The position numbers and the translations under genes are program-made. A DNA stretch of 64,000 nucleotides from Plantago elongata (taxonomy: Eukaryota; Streptophyta; Magnoliopsida; Lamiales; Plantaginaceae): contig JAYMSP010000207.1 of NCBI GenBank assembly GCA_036897095.1, positions 1 through 64,000 of the forward strand. Direction: 5' to 3'. Within the stretch, counting starts at the first letter, position 1; the number at the start of each line of letters is the position of its first letter. A model generated the notes under the pieces. That model worked only from the letters and a program-made list of their open reading frames with translations. It made no database searches and was not told the DNA's origin. This document shows positions 44,677-56,747 of the stretch, piece by piece.

Positions 44677-47073
44677 ATGGACAAAGAGAAGATTGAGCAA
44701 CTCAAGATCCACTTGCAGAAATCCTACAACGATGCCCAACAATACGTCGAGAAAGTCCCTCCCGAGCAGCTCTATGCCGCAATTGGAGCTGTCGTCTTCA
44801 CCCTTTTCCTCTTCTTCATCGGTCAGTTTTTGCTCTATTTCCGAAATTCGGTTCAATTTAGTGATTATCTTTACATTTTTGATGTTTCGTGTGCCTACAT
44901 TATCGAGGTTTGGGTCATGTTTCGTTGATGTAGACTTTCATTTTGATGTGGATCGTCAAGTTAGTGTTGTAGCTATAGAACATGCTAATTAACGTATTTA
45001 TTGGATGGATTTAGGGTTGAACTGAATTATGCATTCTCATTATTGGTTTGCAATTTGGGCAGTTGTGTGGAGATACGTATTGTGATTGATTCCATTTAGA
45101 TTTATAATGTCATGTTCAGCTTAGAGCTTGTGGAAAATTGAGGAGTTGCTTCATTGCGTATTAGCAGTGTATTACTGTAGGAGTATTAGTTATGCTGCTT
45201 GGTGGTGTTCGAGGGTTATGAAATTGAATAGGATGATACCTATATGATATTTGGTACATAGGACTTTTTTTGTTTGAATTGGAGGGATGGGGATGTGATG
45301 TTTGATGTGTCTACATTATCGAAAATTATGTGTGTTTCGTTTATTTTGATGTTGTGTGCCGAGTTTTCTTTTAGTTCTAGACCATGTGAATTGTCACTGT
45401 CCGTATGTAATTAGGTCCAGCTTGAATTCTGCAAATGCATCCTGATAATCATTTGGTGTGCAGACTGAGTATTGTGGGTAATGTATGTACACATTTGGTT
45501 TCGGGTTAAGCTTGTGGCTTGAGAGAGTCTTCTAATTGGAAAAAAGGAAAATGCGTACATGAAAATTGGTGGAGAAAAAAATCTTCGGTATGGCTGATAT
45601 AAGGTTTGAGGGAGATCTAAAACAAAAAAACAGAAAAAAATTTGGTATAGCACTTCATATAGTGTGATGTAGGTTTTGAGTATGCTTGTATATGTTTTGG
45701 GTGGGTATGGAGATTTTATGATGGCCACCTATTCTTGTGTATGACTTCTGCATTTTCTATCTTTTGAATGTTCATACTACATATTACTATTATGTCTACG
45801 TTTTCTCATTGTACAGTTATATGATTTGTCATTATCTACACATCTAAAATTTAATAATCGAGTGATGTGCCTTAACAGTTCGCCTTTTCAAGCGAAGAAC
45901 ATCAAATACCATCTTACTAACTGGTCTTAGTGGAAGTGGAAAAACTGTTCTGTTTTATCAGGTTAGTATGAAAAAGAATACTTCATAGTTAACATGTCGA
46001 AAAAGAGAATTCTGGCCTACTGTTATAGTTTCCTGCCTGCAATTCATGCCCTTAGCTCTAACCATATGTGCATTATATGTTTCCTCTAGCTTAAAGATGG
46101 CTCTTCCCATCAAGGTACTGTGACGTCAATGGAGCCAAATGAAGGAGCTTTTATACTGCACTCTGAAACATCTAAGGTAATACTATAATTTTTGTTATTT
46201 AAGTATGCTTACACTATTTGTTGAACATGTTAACTGGTGGGTGGGGATTTTTTTTTTTTATCTGCCTGTACTATTTATCCTGTTATTACAGGAGATCAGG
46301 GAGGCGTGTCATGTTATCTTGCGACCCTCTGATATTTCAATTGCAGTGTTATAGTTGAATTCAAACTATTACTGCAAATACTTTATCTGTGCAAATTTTG
46401 TAATTTGCAGAAGGGCAAAGTAAAGCCTGTTCATGTTGTGGATGTTCCTGGCCATTACCGACTTCGACCTAAATTAGATGAGTTCTTGCCCGAGGCAGCT
46501 GGATTAGTTTTTGTGGTCGATGCAGTGGAGTTCTTACCGAATCTCCGTGCAGTTTCTGAGTATGCAACCTTTTCCTTAGTTTTGGTAGGAAATCTGCCAT
46601 TCGCATCTTAAATGCTTGGCATGATTCTAATAAGTCCCATTTATATCTTGTTGTGAAGGTACCTGTATGACATTTTGACCAAGTCAAGTGTTGTAAAGAA
46701 AAAGATCCCAGTTTTGCTATTGTGCAACAAGGTGGATAAGGTTACGGCACATACCAAGGATTTCATCAGGAAACAACTCGAGAAAGAAATGTAATATGAT
46801 CTCTCAATAATTGTGTTTACTTTTCTGCATACTTTATTCATCATTTTGAGCTAAAAATTGGCTTCTCTTTTCCTTTGGTTCAGTGATAAGCTCCGGGCAT
46901 CAAGAACTGCACTTTCATCAGCTGATGTTACTAATGAATATACCCTTGGGACACCTGGAGAAGCTTTCGCATTTTCTCAGTGCCAGAACAAGATCACAGT
47001 TGGGGAAGCATCTGGAGTCGAAAGTGACATCTCTCAGTTAGAGCAGTTTATAAGAGAATATGTTAAGGCTTAG
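44677..47073 (+). CDS. SRPRB: Signal recognition particle receptor subunit beta
   Basis: Six exons: 44677-44821, 45879-45961, 46090-46176, 46411-46559, 46659-46790 and 46884-47073; 786 nt, 261 aa. The start MDKEKIEQLKIHLQ is the first ATG in frame. A single N-terminal TM helix (about 33-49, YAAIGAVVFTLFLFFI) anchors it in the ER membrane. The small-GTPase fold follows: P-loop GLSGSGKT at 64-71, DVPGH at 116-120 (G3), and NKVD at 178-181 (G4). The C-terminal ELGTPGEAFAF-like segment and FIREYVKA end match plant SR-beta. It tethers SR-alpha at the ER and, with GTP bound, helps dock SRP-ribosome complexes for cotranslational translocation. The 3' UTR probably ends before the convergent neighbour at 47782. 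Confidence 0.95.
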
Positions 47074-47781
47074 TGGAGGCAATGACCAAGCTATGAATTT
47101 ACTGCACTTATATTGCCTTACCCTACTGGTTGTAGAATATAACACATTGCGGAAGTGAAATAGGAAGTTTGAGAGTAGTTTATCATGAAATTCGGATCTC
47201 AGGTTTATTCAAACTGTCTGTACTGGTCGGAGATTATGTGCATTGTTTTCCGTCTTTGGCTTTTTGAGACAATTTTCATTTGAATTGAGAAATCGGATGT
47301 TATAGTTGTGATGATATTGAACAGTTCTGAATCCCCCAGATTGGTGGACTGGACATATTTGGTTGGGCTTTGTGCTCTGTTGTTAGAATGTAAATGATGC
47401 GACTGACATGAAATCATAGCAAATTGCATAAAACGGGATACAGGAGTCTAGAAGACTAGAAATAACATGCTCCCCTGCCATTAATTCATCAATCACTATA
47501 AAATTTAATACAGTACATGAATGCTCAAGTATGCTGTTCAGGAGGACCAGATCCTACCAATTTGATGTAAAAGATTGTTAGTAACAGCATTCTGTAAACT
47601 ATATCTTTGCCAGCCTACACTTGGACATTCACATAATGAAAGAAGAGTTGCAGTGGTTTGGCAAATGTACAGGTTGCTTGCTGTCTCTTTGTTAGTCGTC
47701 CACTCGTCTCCATGTCGAGGACAAAAGGATGAAAAGATTGGACCGGACCGGCCAAGCAAATCCTAGACAACCGAGTTGTCA
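47074..47781. other. Convergent 3' flanks
   Basis: 3' ends of the plus-strand SRPRB gene and the minus-strand membrane-protein gene. 47580-47780 is similar to 51450-51645 downstream of the paralogue, so the tandem duplication included the 3' flank. Confidence 0.65.
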
Positions 47782-49917
47782 TCATCGTGATAAAATATGT
47801 CGTTTTAACCGGTATATAAGAGTAAAGACCACGAAAGATGGTATATGAAATAAGCTGACGCCCAGGTACCTGGAAATGGCCAAATGAGTTATGGACTGGT
47901 TTTATGAGTGAAGCTAGCATTAAAAAGGTACAGGAATACAGGCCATACCATGCTGGAGCAACTGGCGATGCCAAATCCAGGAAAGGATAAGGCCACCTAT
48001 GGGAGCAAAAAAGAATTTTCTCAAGTTAAAATTGAGGATTATTTCGTCATTGACAGTAGAAATGGTATGCATTCATCAGAGCTGAAGTAATATGACCCTT
48101 TATAGCGGTTGAACCCGAGATAACAGACAGTTCTGCAAGTTTAGGGCTTAATAGTGTACAAGGCGAAAAAGTAAACTCTAATATTCAGGTAACATGCATG
48201 GGGATTTTATGCTAACTAGTTACAAGGTGTTTTCTGCAACTATAGACAGCCTTGGCCTGTTGTCTTTCTTATTTACCCACAAGTACTAATGCAAGTTGGA
48301 CAAAATAATAAGAAAGATGTTACCTTAATGATATAAAAGCATGGGTGATCCACTGGAAAATGACAAACAGGAGAGTGAACAGAACGAAGTATGCAATTCG
48401 GAAGAAGGGGAATCGCTGGATGGAGAAGATAATTTCATTAGTTATGATCAGTTTGACCTCAATGGGGTTTAATGATGAAAGAGCATCAGCGTACCAGGCG
48501 ACTTAAACTTGTATCACCAATGAGGAAAACAGCATTGAGAGCATGCTTACAAACAATCATCTGCACAAAGTAATACCAATTCAGTCACAAACTGTCTTAA
48601 GCATAAGTTGGACATAATGTTTAAGCATCTGGTGATACATTTGGAAATGGATCCCATATAGAATAGAATGGGAAAAAATATTCAGTTACTTCTGTAATAT
48701 TCATAAGTATCTATAAGATTAGAGGCGGAAAGACAATACTTACAAAAGTTAAACGGTACCAGGAAGGAGCAAGAAATGGATACAAAATCAACCAAAAGAC
48801 AGCATCGGTAAGCACTGTAGCCCCAGCACACACCTGACATGAGTATAAGCCGAGATAAAGAGACAGGATAAGCCGACACTACCAAGACTACAGCCCAACT
48901 GAGCTTGAAGACACTTGCAACAGAATACATCTGATTGGCATTATTTCTAACTTACGTAACTGATATATACTGAAAGGTGTTTAGGATATACAAGCAATAA
49001 TTACCTGAAACAGTATCTGCAACGTGTATCCCCAACCAGAAGCGGCAGTTCTGCCATTAATTTGATCTGAAGAACTGGGGATTCCAGTCTTGCTCTGCAG
49101 CTCTCGATTCTCTCCAGGTACATAGAGGCCTTGTTCTGTACTGTCACGAGAAGCTCCTAGAGGGTCTGTCACATGGCGGCCAGACAGACAGCCAGAAAGG
49201 GAAAGTGCAGAAGCCAGCTACAAAACCAGAAATCAAAATAAGTACCATATGATCTTTAGTATAAGGCCAGAAATACAAATCAGTTTAACTTAGTAAAAGA
49301 GGGACTTAGCCATCTTCAAATATGAAACAGGCAGTACATATCATATCGGTTTAATATTTTCAGAAGTTGTAAAAGAGAAGTTCAATGAGAAAAAATACAG
49401 CTATAGAAAACATACCCCAAAGTAGATTCCAACGAGCGTAAATGTCCACCTGTTTAATAAGAAAAGAGTAAGGCCTATTTAAACAACAGTCTGACAAGAT
49501 ATCACATGTAATGGAGCATATATGAAAACTCTCTGAATCCTCAAACCTGGCAAAGCAAAGTAATCAAACAAACAAGAAAAATGTAAAGCCTTACTGAGTG
49601 TAAAAATAAAACAAGCCATATCCTCGGTCCATGACATCCACAACAATCAATACCACCATTGTAATGAAACAAGTCAGCCTGAAAGCAAGAAGCCAGTAAG
49701 GATGGACTGCTTTCGAACACGTCCCCCAAACTTCATCATCGTACAAACACCCTGGAGCCTCCTCCTGCATTTCCGTTTTCTTACATCCCTCATGTCTCCG
49801 AACGATCAGTGCTGAAACCACCATAGAAACCAATACCCATGTCCCACATACCAAGAACCTCCAATTCAACCAATAACTCGGGACTGTGGTGTCGATATCA
49901 GCCTCTAACGTCGACAT
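47782..49917 (-). CDS. Rolling-stone-like multi-pass membrane protein, copy A
   Basis: Eight exons: 49917-49595, 49449-49416, 49217-49005, 48833-48744, 48560-48495, 48415-48324, 47996-47949 and 47869-47782; 954 nt, 317 aa. It begins [20 protein letters not shown]. About seven hydrophobic helices include [83 protein letters not shown] and FHIPSFVVFTLIY. Conserved features are [22 protein letters not shown] and WPYPFLDL. This is a plant family related in layout to Drosophila rolling stone; its biochemical role is unknown to me. The loop in exon 3 is hydrophilic and variable. Exon sizes match copy B almost exactly, so the pair arose by tandem duplication. The last exon was set by analogy with copy B; the frame would otherwise read on through the intron. 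Confidence 0.88.
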
Positions 49918-51644
49918 GGCAAAACCACCTTAAAACCCTGTCAAGAAGCTATTCTTATTCCCATTTCTCTAAGCAATCAACTCAACTCTATATCCACAAA
50001 ATCAAATCTTTAAGCAATCAACTCAACTCTATATCCACAAAATCAAATCATTAAGCAATCAACTATAATCTCCTCAAAATCAAATCCAACCATCAAATTT
50101 ATTTACCTTTCTGTAAATTTCAGCAACAGAAACAGAAGAACAAAAGCACATTAACATAAGCATGAAACAATGATAGGCCTATAATCTAGAGCTAGCAAAT
50201 TAAAGTAGGAAGCTGAAAAGGGAATGGAAGATTTGTCATAACATTTGCATGTTTCAAGAAATAGGAAGAGCATTCCACCAAAAAGTACAGTAAAAATGCA
50301 TAAGCTATTAAGCACAAAGAAGAAAAACAACACACGCATTTGGAATGTGATGCTTCTTTTGATAATTGGAATAAAACAAGTAAAAAGCAAATCAGCATTT
50401 GCATACAAGTAAAAATGATATCTTTGGCATCAAGAGAAAGAGACTTGAAGAATTGTACCTAATTCTTGAGCAGAAAACAAAACCTGCAAAAAAAATTCTC
50501 CTGGGATTTATTTCAAGAATCCAAAAGGAGAATTTTTTTTCTTCTGCGGATTGAATTCTGCGTTGCTCTGTTTTTTCTTTTAGAGGAATAAATGAAGAGA
50601 GTATTAATATCTCGTATTAGTACAAGATTGTCTTAAATAAGTCTGGCATAAAGACTTGTTTTTCGGAGTAATGTGAAATGGCAGTTTGGTTTGGCTTTTG
50701 ACCAATGAATTCAACTATATTCAACAATTTTCTTTCAATAATGAATTATTCGTCACTTTTCTTTCAATAAAGTCATGTTGATTCTTGTCTAAGTAAAATA
50801 ATGAAGTTTGTTCCACCTTTGGTTTGTGTCTTAATGAATCAAACTAAACCCCTATACGGCTGCTATACCTCCATTCCACGAATGTACATCATAAAAAAGA
50901 GGCCGTTTTAGCCTCTTCATTTGACAGAACAAGTTTGGTTTGACCAAGGAGAATGTTTGATGCTAATAAGACTATTCCTTCCATCATGGCCGTCCAGGCC
51001 GTTTCACAGAAAGTTCCGCTTGGTGTCTAATGGGTGAACAGGCCGAGCAGTATGTATGATAACTGATAAGCTATCTCGATCTAAAGCCATTTTTGTCGAA
51101 AGGGCCTAATGAGTTTTTCCACTCTCTCATAGACATATATGTTCGCATGAATGATGCTCCGATGCAGCAACAAACTATGAGAACTCCAGATCGTCAAGAT
51201 AGTGGTAGCCTTTACACCGGAGAAAGGTGTATTACAAGCTATAAATTACTGACGCAAATGTTACATGGAACCACATGAGACAGAAATTATAATATTAACA
51301 TATATCTCTGCCATTGATTCATTATAAAAAGGTTGATACAACAATATAGTAATCCGACTCTAATTGTTAGATGGTAAATCAATGGTTTAAGTAATACTGT
51401 TGCTGTTCTGGACGATTGGATCCTAGTATACTAAATACTAATGTAACAGACTGTTAATAGCTCTGTGCCAAATATTTCTTGCCAGCCTATGCACTTGGAC
51501 TTGGACATCCATGTAATGACAAAGAATAAGAGTTGTGAATGTACAGATTGCTTGCTGTCTTTTTGTTAGTCAGTCTCCATGTTGAGGACGAAAACTTGAA
51601 CAGATTGGACCGGACCACTCGGCAAATCTAAGACCACCGAGAAG
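49918..51644. other. 5' flank of copy A and 3' flank of copy B
   Basis: 49918 to about 50580 is the leader/promoter side of copy A. It may contain a 5' UTR intron ending near 50115. 50600-51450 holds nothing recognisable. 51450-51644 parallels the 3' flank of copy A. Confidence 0.55.
49971..50064. repeat. 41-bp tandem repeat, 2.3 copies
   Basis: aagcaatcaactcaactcta starts at 49971 and 50012, with a partial third unit at 50053. The two full copies differ only in the last few bases. It lies in the 5' UTR or 5' UTR intron of copy A. Confidence 0.9.
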
Positions 51645-54233
51645 CTAACATCTTGACGAAATATACCGTTTTAACCAGAATACAAGAGAAAAGATCAAAA
51701 AACATGGTAGATGCATTAAGCCAACGCCCAGGTACCTAAATAGTACAGCCAAATGCATTAATAGTTGATTGCAGGTTTACGAGTGGGGCAAGCATTAAAA
51801 AGGTTCAAGAATGCAGGCCATACCATGCAGGAGCATATGAAGATGACAAATCCAGGAATGGATAAGGCCACCTGTCGAGCAACAATGATTTTTCTCAGCC
51901 AAGTAAAAATTGAGGATTTAGTTTGATAAAGGAGTCTTGATCAGTAAATCAAATACAGCAACTGTCTTGTCAGCTGACAGTAAAAACAGGTAAGTGTACA
52001 TCATAAGCTTATTAGTATATGGCTCTCTGTAGCGGTTGAACCAGATAACAGACGGTTCTACAAGTCTAGAGTTTAAAAACTTGCAGAGTGAGCAACTAAA
52101 CCTCAATTCAGGAAACATGGGAATTTATGCTCATTCGTTACAAACACAGAGTTTTCTGCTAAATATAGATGCCCTGCATGCTGTGTTTGTTATTTACTCA
52201 AAAGTATGAATGCAAGTTGGAGAAAACAATATAGATAAATTACCTTAATGATACAATGGCATGGGTGATCCACTGGAACATGACAAACAGGAGAGTGAAT
52301 AGAACAAAATATGCAATTCGGAAGAAGGGGAATCGCTGGATGGAGAAGATAATTCCATTAGTCATCAATTTGCCTCAAGAGGTTAGACAGTATTTAACGA
52401 TGGAAAGAAAATCAGCGTACCAGGCGATTTAAACTTGCATCGCCAAGGAGGAAAACAGCATTAACAGAATGCTTACAAATAACAATCTGCAGAAAGAAGT
52501 ACCAACTCAGTGACAGAGCTGTCTTGCACATAAGGCTAAGAAACCTGTGATACAATAAGCATAGAATCCCGCCCCCCCTCTAAACACATTGGAAAAGAAG
52601 AGTGAGTTTGCAAAAAAATTGCAGCAAGTGCGATTGTGCAAGCATATAAACCAAGGAGAATGAAATTTTTTCTTTAAAAAATCAATAGACGACAAATTGA
52701 TAGAATCATTATAGTCTTCATGAGATGGTAAAGGTTTTATAAACTTGTAACATATATTAAGCTTTAAGAGTTCAGATAAGATGTTAGTTGCTTTTTCCAC
52801 TGAGCTTGCACCACATATGATATATATCGTAAATTGCCCCATCATGCAAAACGGAATTCAAAGCTCTTCTTCCATGTAATATATCAATTTATGAATTGAG
52901 CATAGCTTACATGTCCAAGACAGCAAAACCTTCTTGATTCATTATCTCCTTTTTTATTTCTTTTTCTTTTTTTCTTTTGGATTATTTAGTACAACACAGT
53001 TACTTCTATGATTTGAATTTACTGTAATGAAAGGAATAATATGTTTACAGGATTAGCAGCAAGAAGACAATACTTACAAAACCTAACCGGTACCCGGAAG
53101 GATAGACAAACGGATACAAAAGCAACCAAAAGACAGAATCAGTGAGCACCACAGCCCCAGCACACATCTGCATAGAGGTAAAATCCGAATGAGGAGACAA
53201 AATAACCTGACACTACAGGACTACAGCCCAACCAAACTTAAAGAACCTTGCAGCGGAATATGTTTTGATTGACATTGTTTCTTAAATTAACTGACTATTA
53301 CATACAGAAAGATGTTTAGGATATACAAACAATAGTTACCTGAAACATTATCTGCAAGGTGTATCCCCATGCAGAGGCTTCCTTTCTGTGATCATCTTGA
53401 TCATGCAAACTCGAGCTTCCAGTCTCAGTGGTCACATCTTGATTCTCTCTGGGCGTTGGTGGTATATACAAGCCTTGTTCAGTACTTGTACCATCTTGAT
53501 TAGTGGTTTGAGGGTCTACCTCATGGCGGCGAGATAGACAACCATAACAGGAAAGTGAAGAAGCCAGCTACACATCAGATTATCAGAAATCATCAGTGAG
53601 TATCTGATCATCTGTAAATGACTTGAGACACCAATCAATATAAAAGGGACTTTTTATAAAATGAGAAACATATCATATGGGTTTAATGACTTAGAAAGTT
53701 GTAAATAAGAAGCAACTTTCAGCAATAGAAAACATACCCCAAAGTAAATCGCGACCAATGTAAACGTCCACCTGTTTGATAAGAAAAGAGTCAGGCAAAA
53801 GTTAAACAACAGTTTGACAAGATAATACATGCACTTAGAAATTCTTGCTAGTCTAAATTACTGTCCAAAAGAACAGGACTACACAAGATAATAGGAAACA
53901 TGTGAAGCCTTACTGAGTGTAAAAATAAAATATGCCAGAACCACGGGTCATGACATTTGCAATAATCAACGCCAGCATAAAACCGAATGCACTCAGCCTG
54001 AAAGCAAGAAGCCAGTAAGGATGAATTGCTTTCGAACACGTCCCCCAAACTTCATCATCGTACAAACACCCTACTGCCTCCTGCTGGTTTTTCTTTTTCT
54101 TGTTCCCTTCATATCTCCAAATCAACAACGATGCAGCCACCATAGCTACGAAGACCCATATTGCACATAGCAAGAACCTCCAATTTAACCAATAGCTCGG
54201 GTCTGTTGTGTCGGTGGAGGCATTCAATTCCAT
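51645..54233 (-). CDS. Rolling-stone-like multi-pass membrane protein, copy B
   Basis: Eight exons: 54233-53914, 53771-53738, 53567-53340, 53167-53078, 52486-52421, 52335-52244, 51871-51824 and 51735-51645; 969 nt, 322 aa. The start [19 protein letters not shown] aligns with copy A; an in-frame ATG 36 bp upstream (54269) is possible but not supported by the paralogue. It has the same helices and motifs: [62 protein letters not shown], then [12 protein letters not shown]. Exon sizes are 320/34/228/90/66/92/48/91 against 323/34/213/90/66/92/48/88 in copy A. Intron 4 is 591 bp here but 183 bp in copy A. Differences concentrate in the exon 3 hydrophilic loop. The function of the family is not established; both copies look intact. 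Confidence 0.88.
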
Positions 54234-56500
54234 GGCAAAACACCCAGAACTACTAAAATTCCATGTCAAGAAGCTGAAGTTATTTCCAGTTATTAAAGCA
54301 ATCGACCTTTATCTCCGCAAGATTAAAACTTTAGAATCAATAATCCAAGTCACTACCTTTATGTAAACTCAGCAACAGAAACAAGAACGAAACCACAACA
54401 ATAGCATGTCATATGTATAGAAATTGTCTGTAATGCACTCATGATCTAACTAACAACGTAAGAGGCTGAAAGAGAACGAAAGATTTCTCGCAAAGACACA
54501 ACCTTTGCATGCCACGAGCAAACACAGACAGCCCACAAAAAATAACAGTACAATGTGCAAGCACAAAGCAGAAAGCACACGCCTTTCACATGCGATGCTA
54601 CTTTACCTAATTGGAATCAAATATAAACACACCAGCATTTGATTACTGCTTACACAAGTGAATATGTTTAACATATTTTTGAGGTCAATAACAGAATATA
54701 ATATGAAAAGTAGAGAGCTTCAAGAACAGTACCTAATTCTTGATTTTATTTGGCAAAAAACATATAGTCCGCAAAAGATTCTCCTGGAATTTGTTGCGAA
54801 GAATCACTGAGGAGAAAAATAGGTCTTCAGATTGAATTCTGGGTTGCTATGGTTGTATATCTTGCCCAAAGGAAGAAGATGAACCCAACAATAATTTCGG
54901 CCATCGATCGTTATTAGATAAAAGTTCACTCCTATTAATGTCTGACTTGCTTTAGGGGCAATTTGAGTTGAGAGTTTTGTCCTGATTAATAAATTGAAGA
55001 CACCAGCTCAAAAAAATAAAATAATAATAATAAAATGAAAGGATACTATTTCCTCGGACGCTTACACAAGTCGAAACTTATCAAAGATACGATACCAAGT
55101 TAAATGTGTTGCTTGATATGTGCACAATGATAACAAAATACGCAATAGGTGCGTCGATTTATAGCGTGCAAGTGCAAAGTAGAAACAAAAATGACATGTG
55201 CATCACACGTGAAAAGAGTTGTTCCCTAAATCGACTAGTATTTAATTAGACAGTTACATTTTATAGTATTATAGTTGGATTATCCATATTTCACAATATT
55301 AAAAGTGCAGTTCTAGTTGGCCACCAGATATAGCAATGTCAAATGTGAAACCAAATTTGTAAAGTATTAGAGTCCTAAACAAACAATATTATTCAATTTT
55401 ATAATTTTTATGATGATTAAACGTTTATAATCAAACGAATGATATGAAGATTTGGAATTCAAATTTATATATGAAAACCCAATACAATCAACTTTGAAGG
55501 TAGTAAATTGATTAAGCATCTTTATAACCCGAAAGAATATCAAAATCACCATTAAATCATGCAATCCTGCACACCCCACCAGCAAACCTTAAGCAACAAG
55601 TTACCCCAATAATAATATCTTAACATGCTAGGTATATGGTGTTAGTTATCGCAATACCAACCATCCCTACGTCTTAAGTTTTTCAATTTGAACATTAATA
55701 CTTTCATAACATACATTTTACAAAAATATCTAATCATATTAATATCTCATAGTAATTTAAGATTATCAAATAGTCAAGGACAATATTAAATGAAATATAT
55801 GTATAAGAATATTGTGACATTTCGAAGTTTTATAGCAAGAATTTAAAGTAGTTAAATGCAATATTAATATTGTATAATTTTTTTTAAAAATAAAAATCAT
55901 TTGTTTTGATATGGTGCAGCATTAAAATATGCGACTCACTAGAAAGTTTTTGTGTGCTGGGCGAAATGTATGAAAAATGACACGTTAATAATGAAAATTT
56001 AAAAGTCATATCTCAATCGATTATTGATCGGGTCGTTGTTACGTAGTGAATGATGAAATTTTATTTACTTAACCCTTTCTTCTTTTGAAGTTTGATTTAG
56101 AAGATGGGAAAGTTGGAAAGTTAGAGATGATCCGGCAAATACCAAATGTATGATCGATTGAGGCAATATCCATGATGGAGTCCAAGGTTATGGAAATTGA
56201 ATGCAAACACCCTGAAATGGTTGGTTAGAGCTATATGCAGGCAGGAAATATGCAATCCAAGAAAGGTGACCTTGTTTTACGGGTAACCGAGATAATTCTG
56301 GTGGTGATTTTTGTTTCTTCTTCTGCCAAATCTCAACCTTTTCCACATGATTTCTTTCTTTCTTTCTTTTATGGATATGGTTATATGGGTATGGCATGGC
56401 ACCTATTTTCTCTGCTTCCCTCATCTCTTCTCTCCCCCCTCTTTCCCTTTTCCCTCATTCTGCTAAACACATTGTCTGCAGCTCCATTTTCATTACTATA
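54234..56500. other. 5' flank of copy B and intergenic spacer
   Basis: 54234 to about 54860 is the leader/promoter side of copy B. 55000-56200 is AT-rich without features apart from a short ataataataataa run near 55020. 56340-56470 is a pyrimidine-rich promoter stretch with a tttc microsatellite, upstream of the RING gene. Confidence 0.55.
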
Positions 56501-56506
56501 AAATTC
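56499..56506 (+). promoter_or_regulatory. TATA box of the RING gene
   Basis: tataaaat lies about 250 bp before the ATG at 56748, followed by an AGAGAG-rich leader typical of plant 5' UTRs. Confidence 0.6.
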
Positions 56507-56747
56507 CCAATTATGTGAATTCTTTCTTCTTGAAAGTCACCAAAACAGAGAGAAAGAGGGAAGGAGAGAAGCCCATGTAGATTAATTGCTCTTTCTTTCA
56601 TTAAACCCTAGCTAGCTCAATGACCCCTTGTCTGGTTTTGGGATAAAAATTGGATCTTTTTGAGTTTCTTTCCTTCTTGGGCTAAAAGGAATCGAGGGTA
56701 TCAATCAGTAGATTCTCATACCAGGGATAATAGACCCTGGTTTTGAG

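Noticed and set aside
47615-47974. Long minus-strand open frame (119 codons) as the true C-terminus of copy A
   Set aside because: It reads through an intron. The spliced exon starting at 47869 gives a C-terminus matching copy B and the family, whereas the read-through version has no counterpart in copy B.
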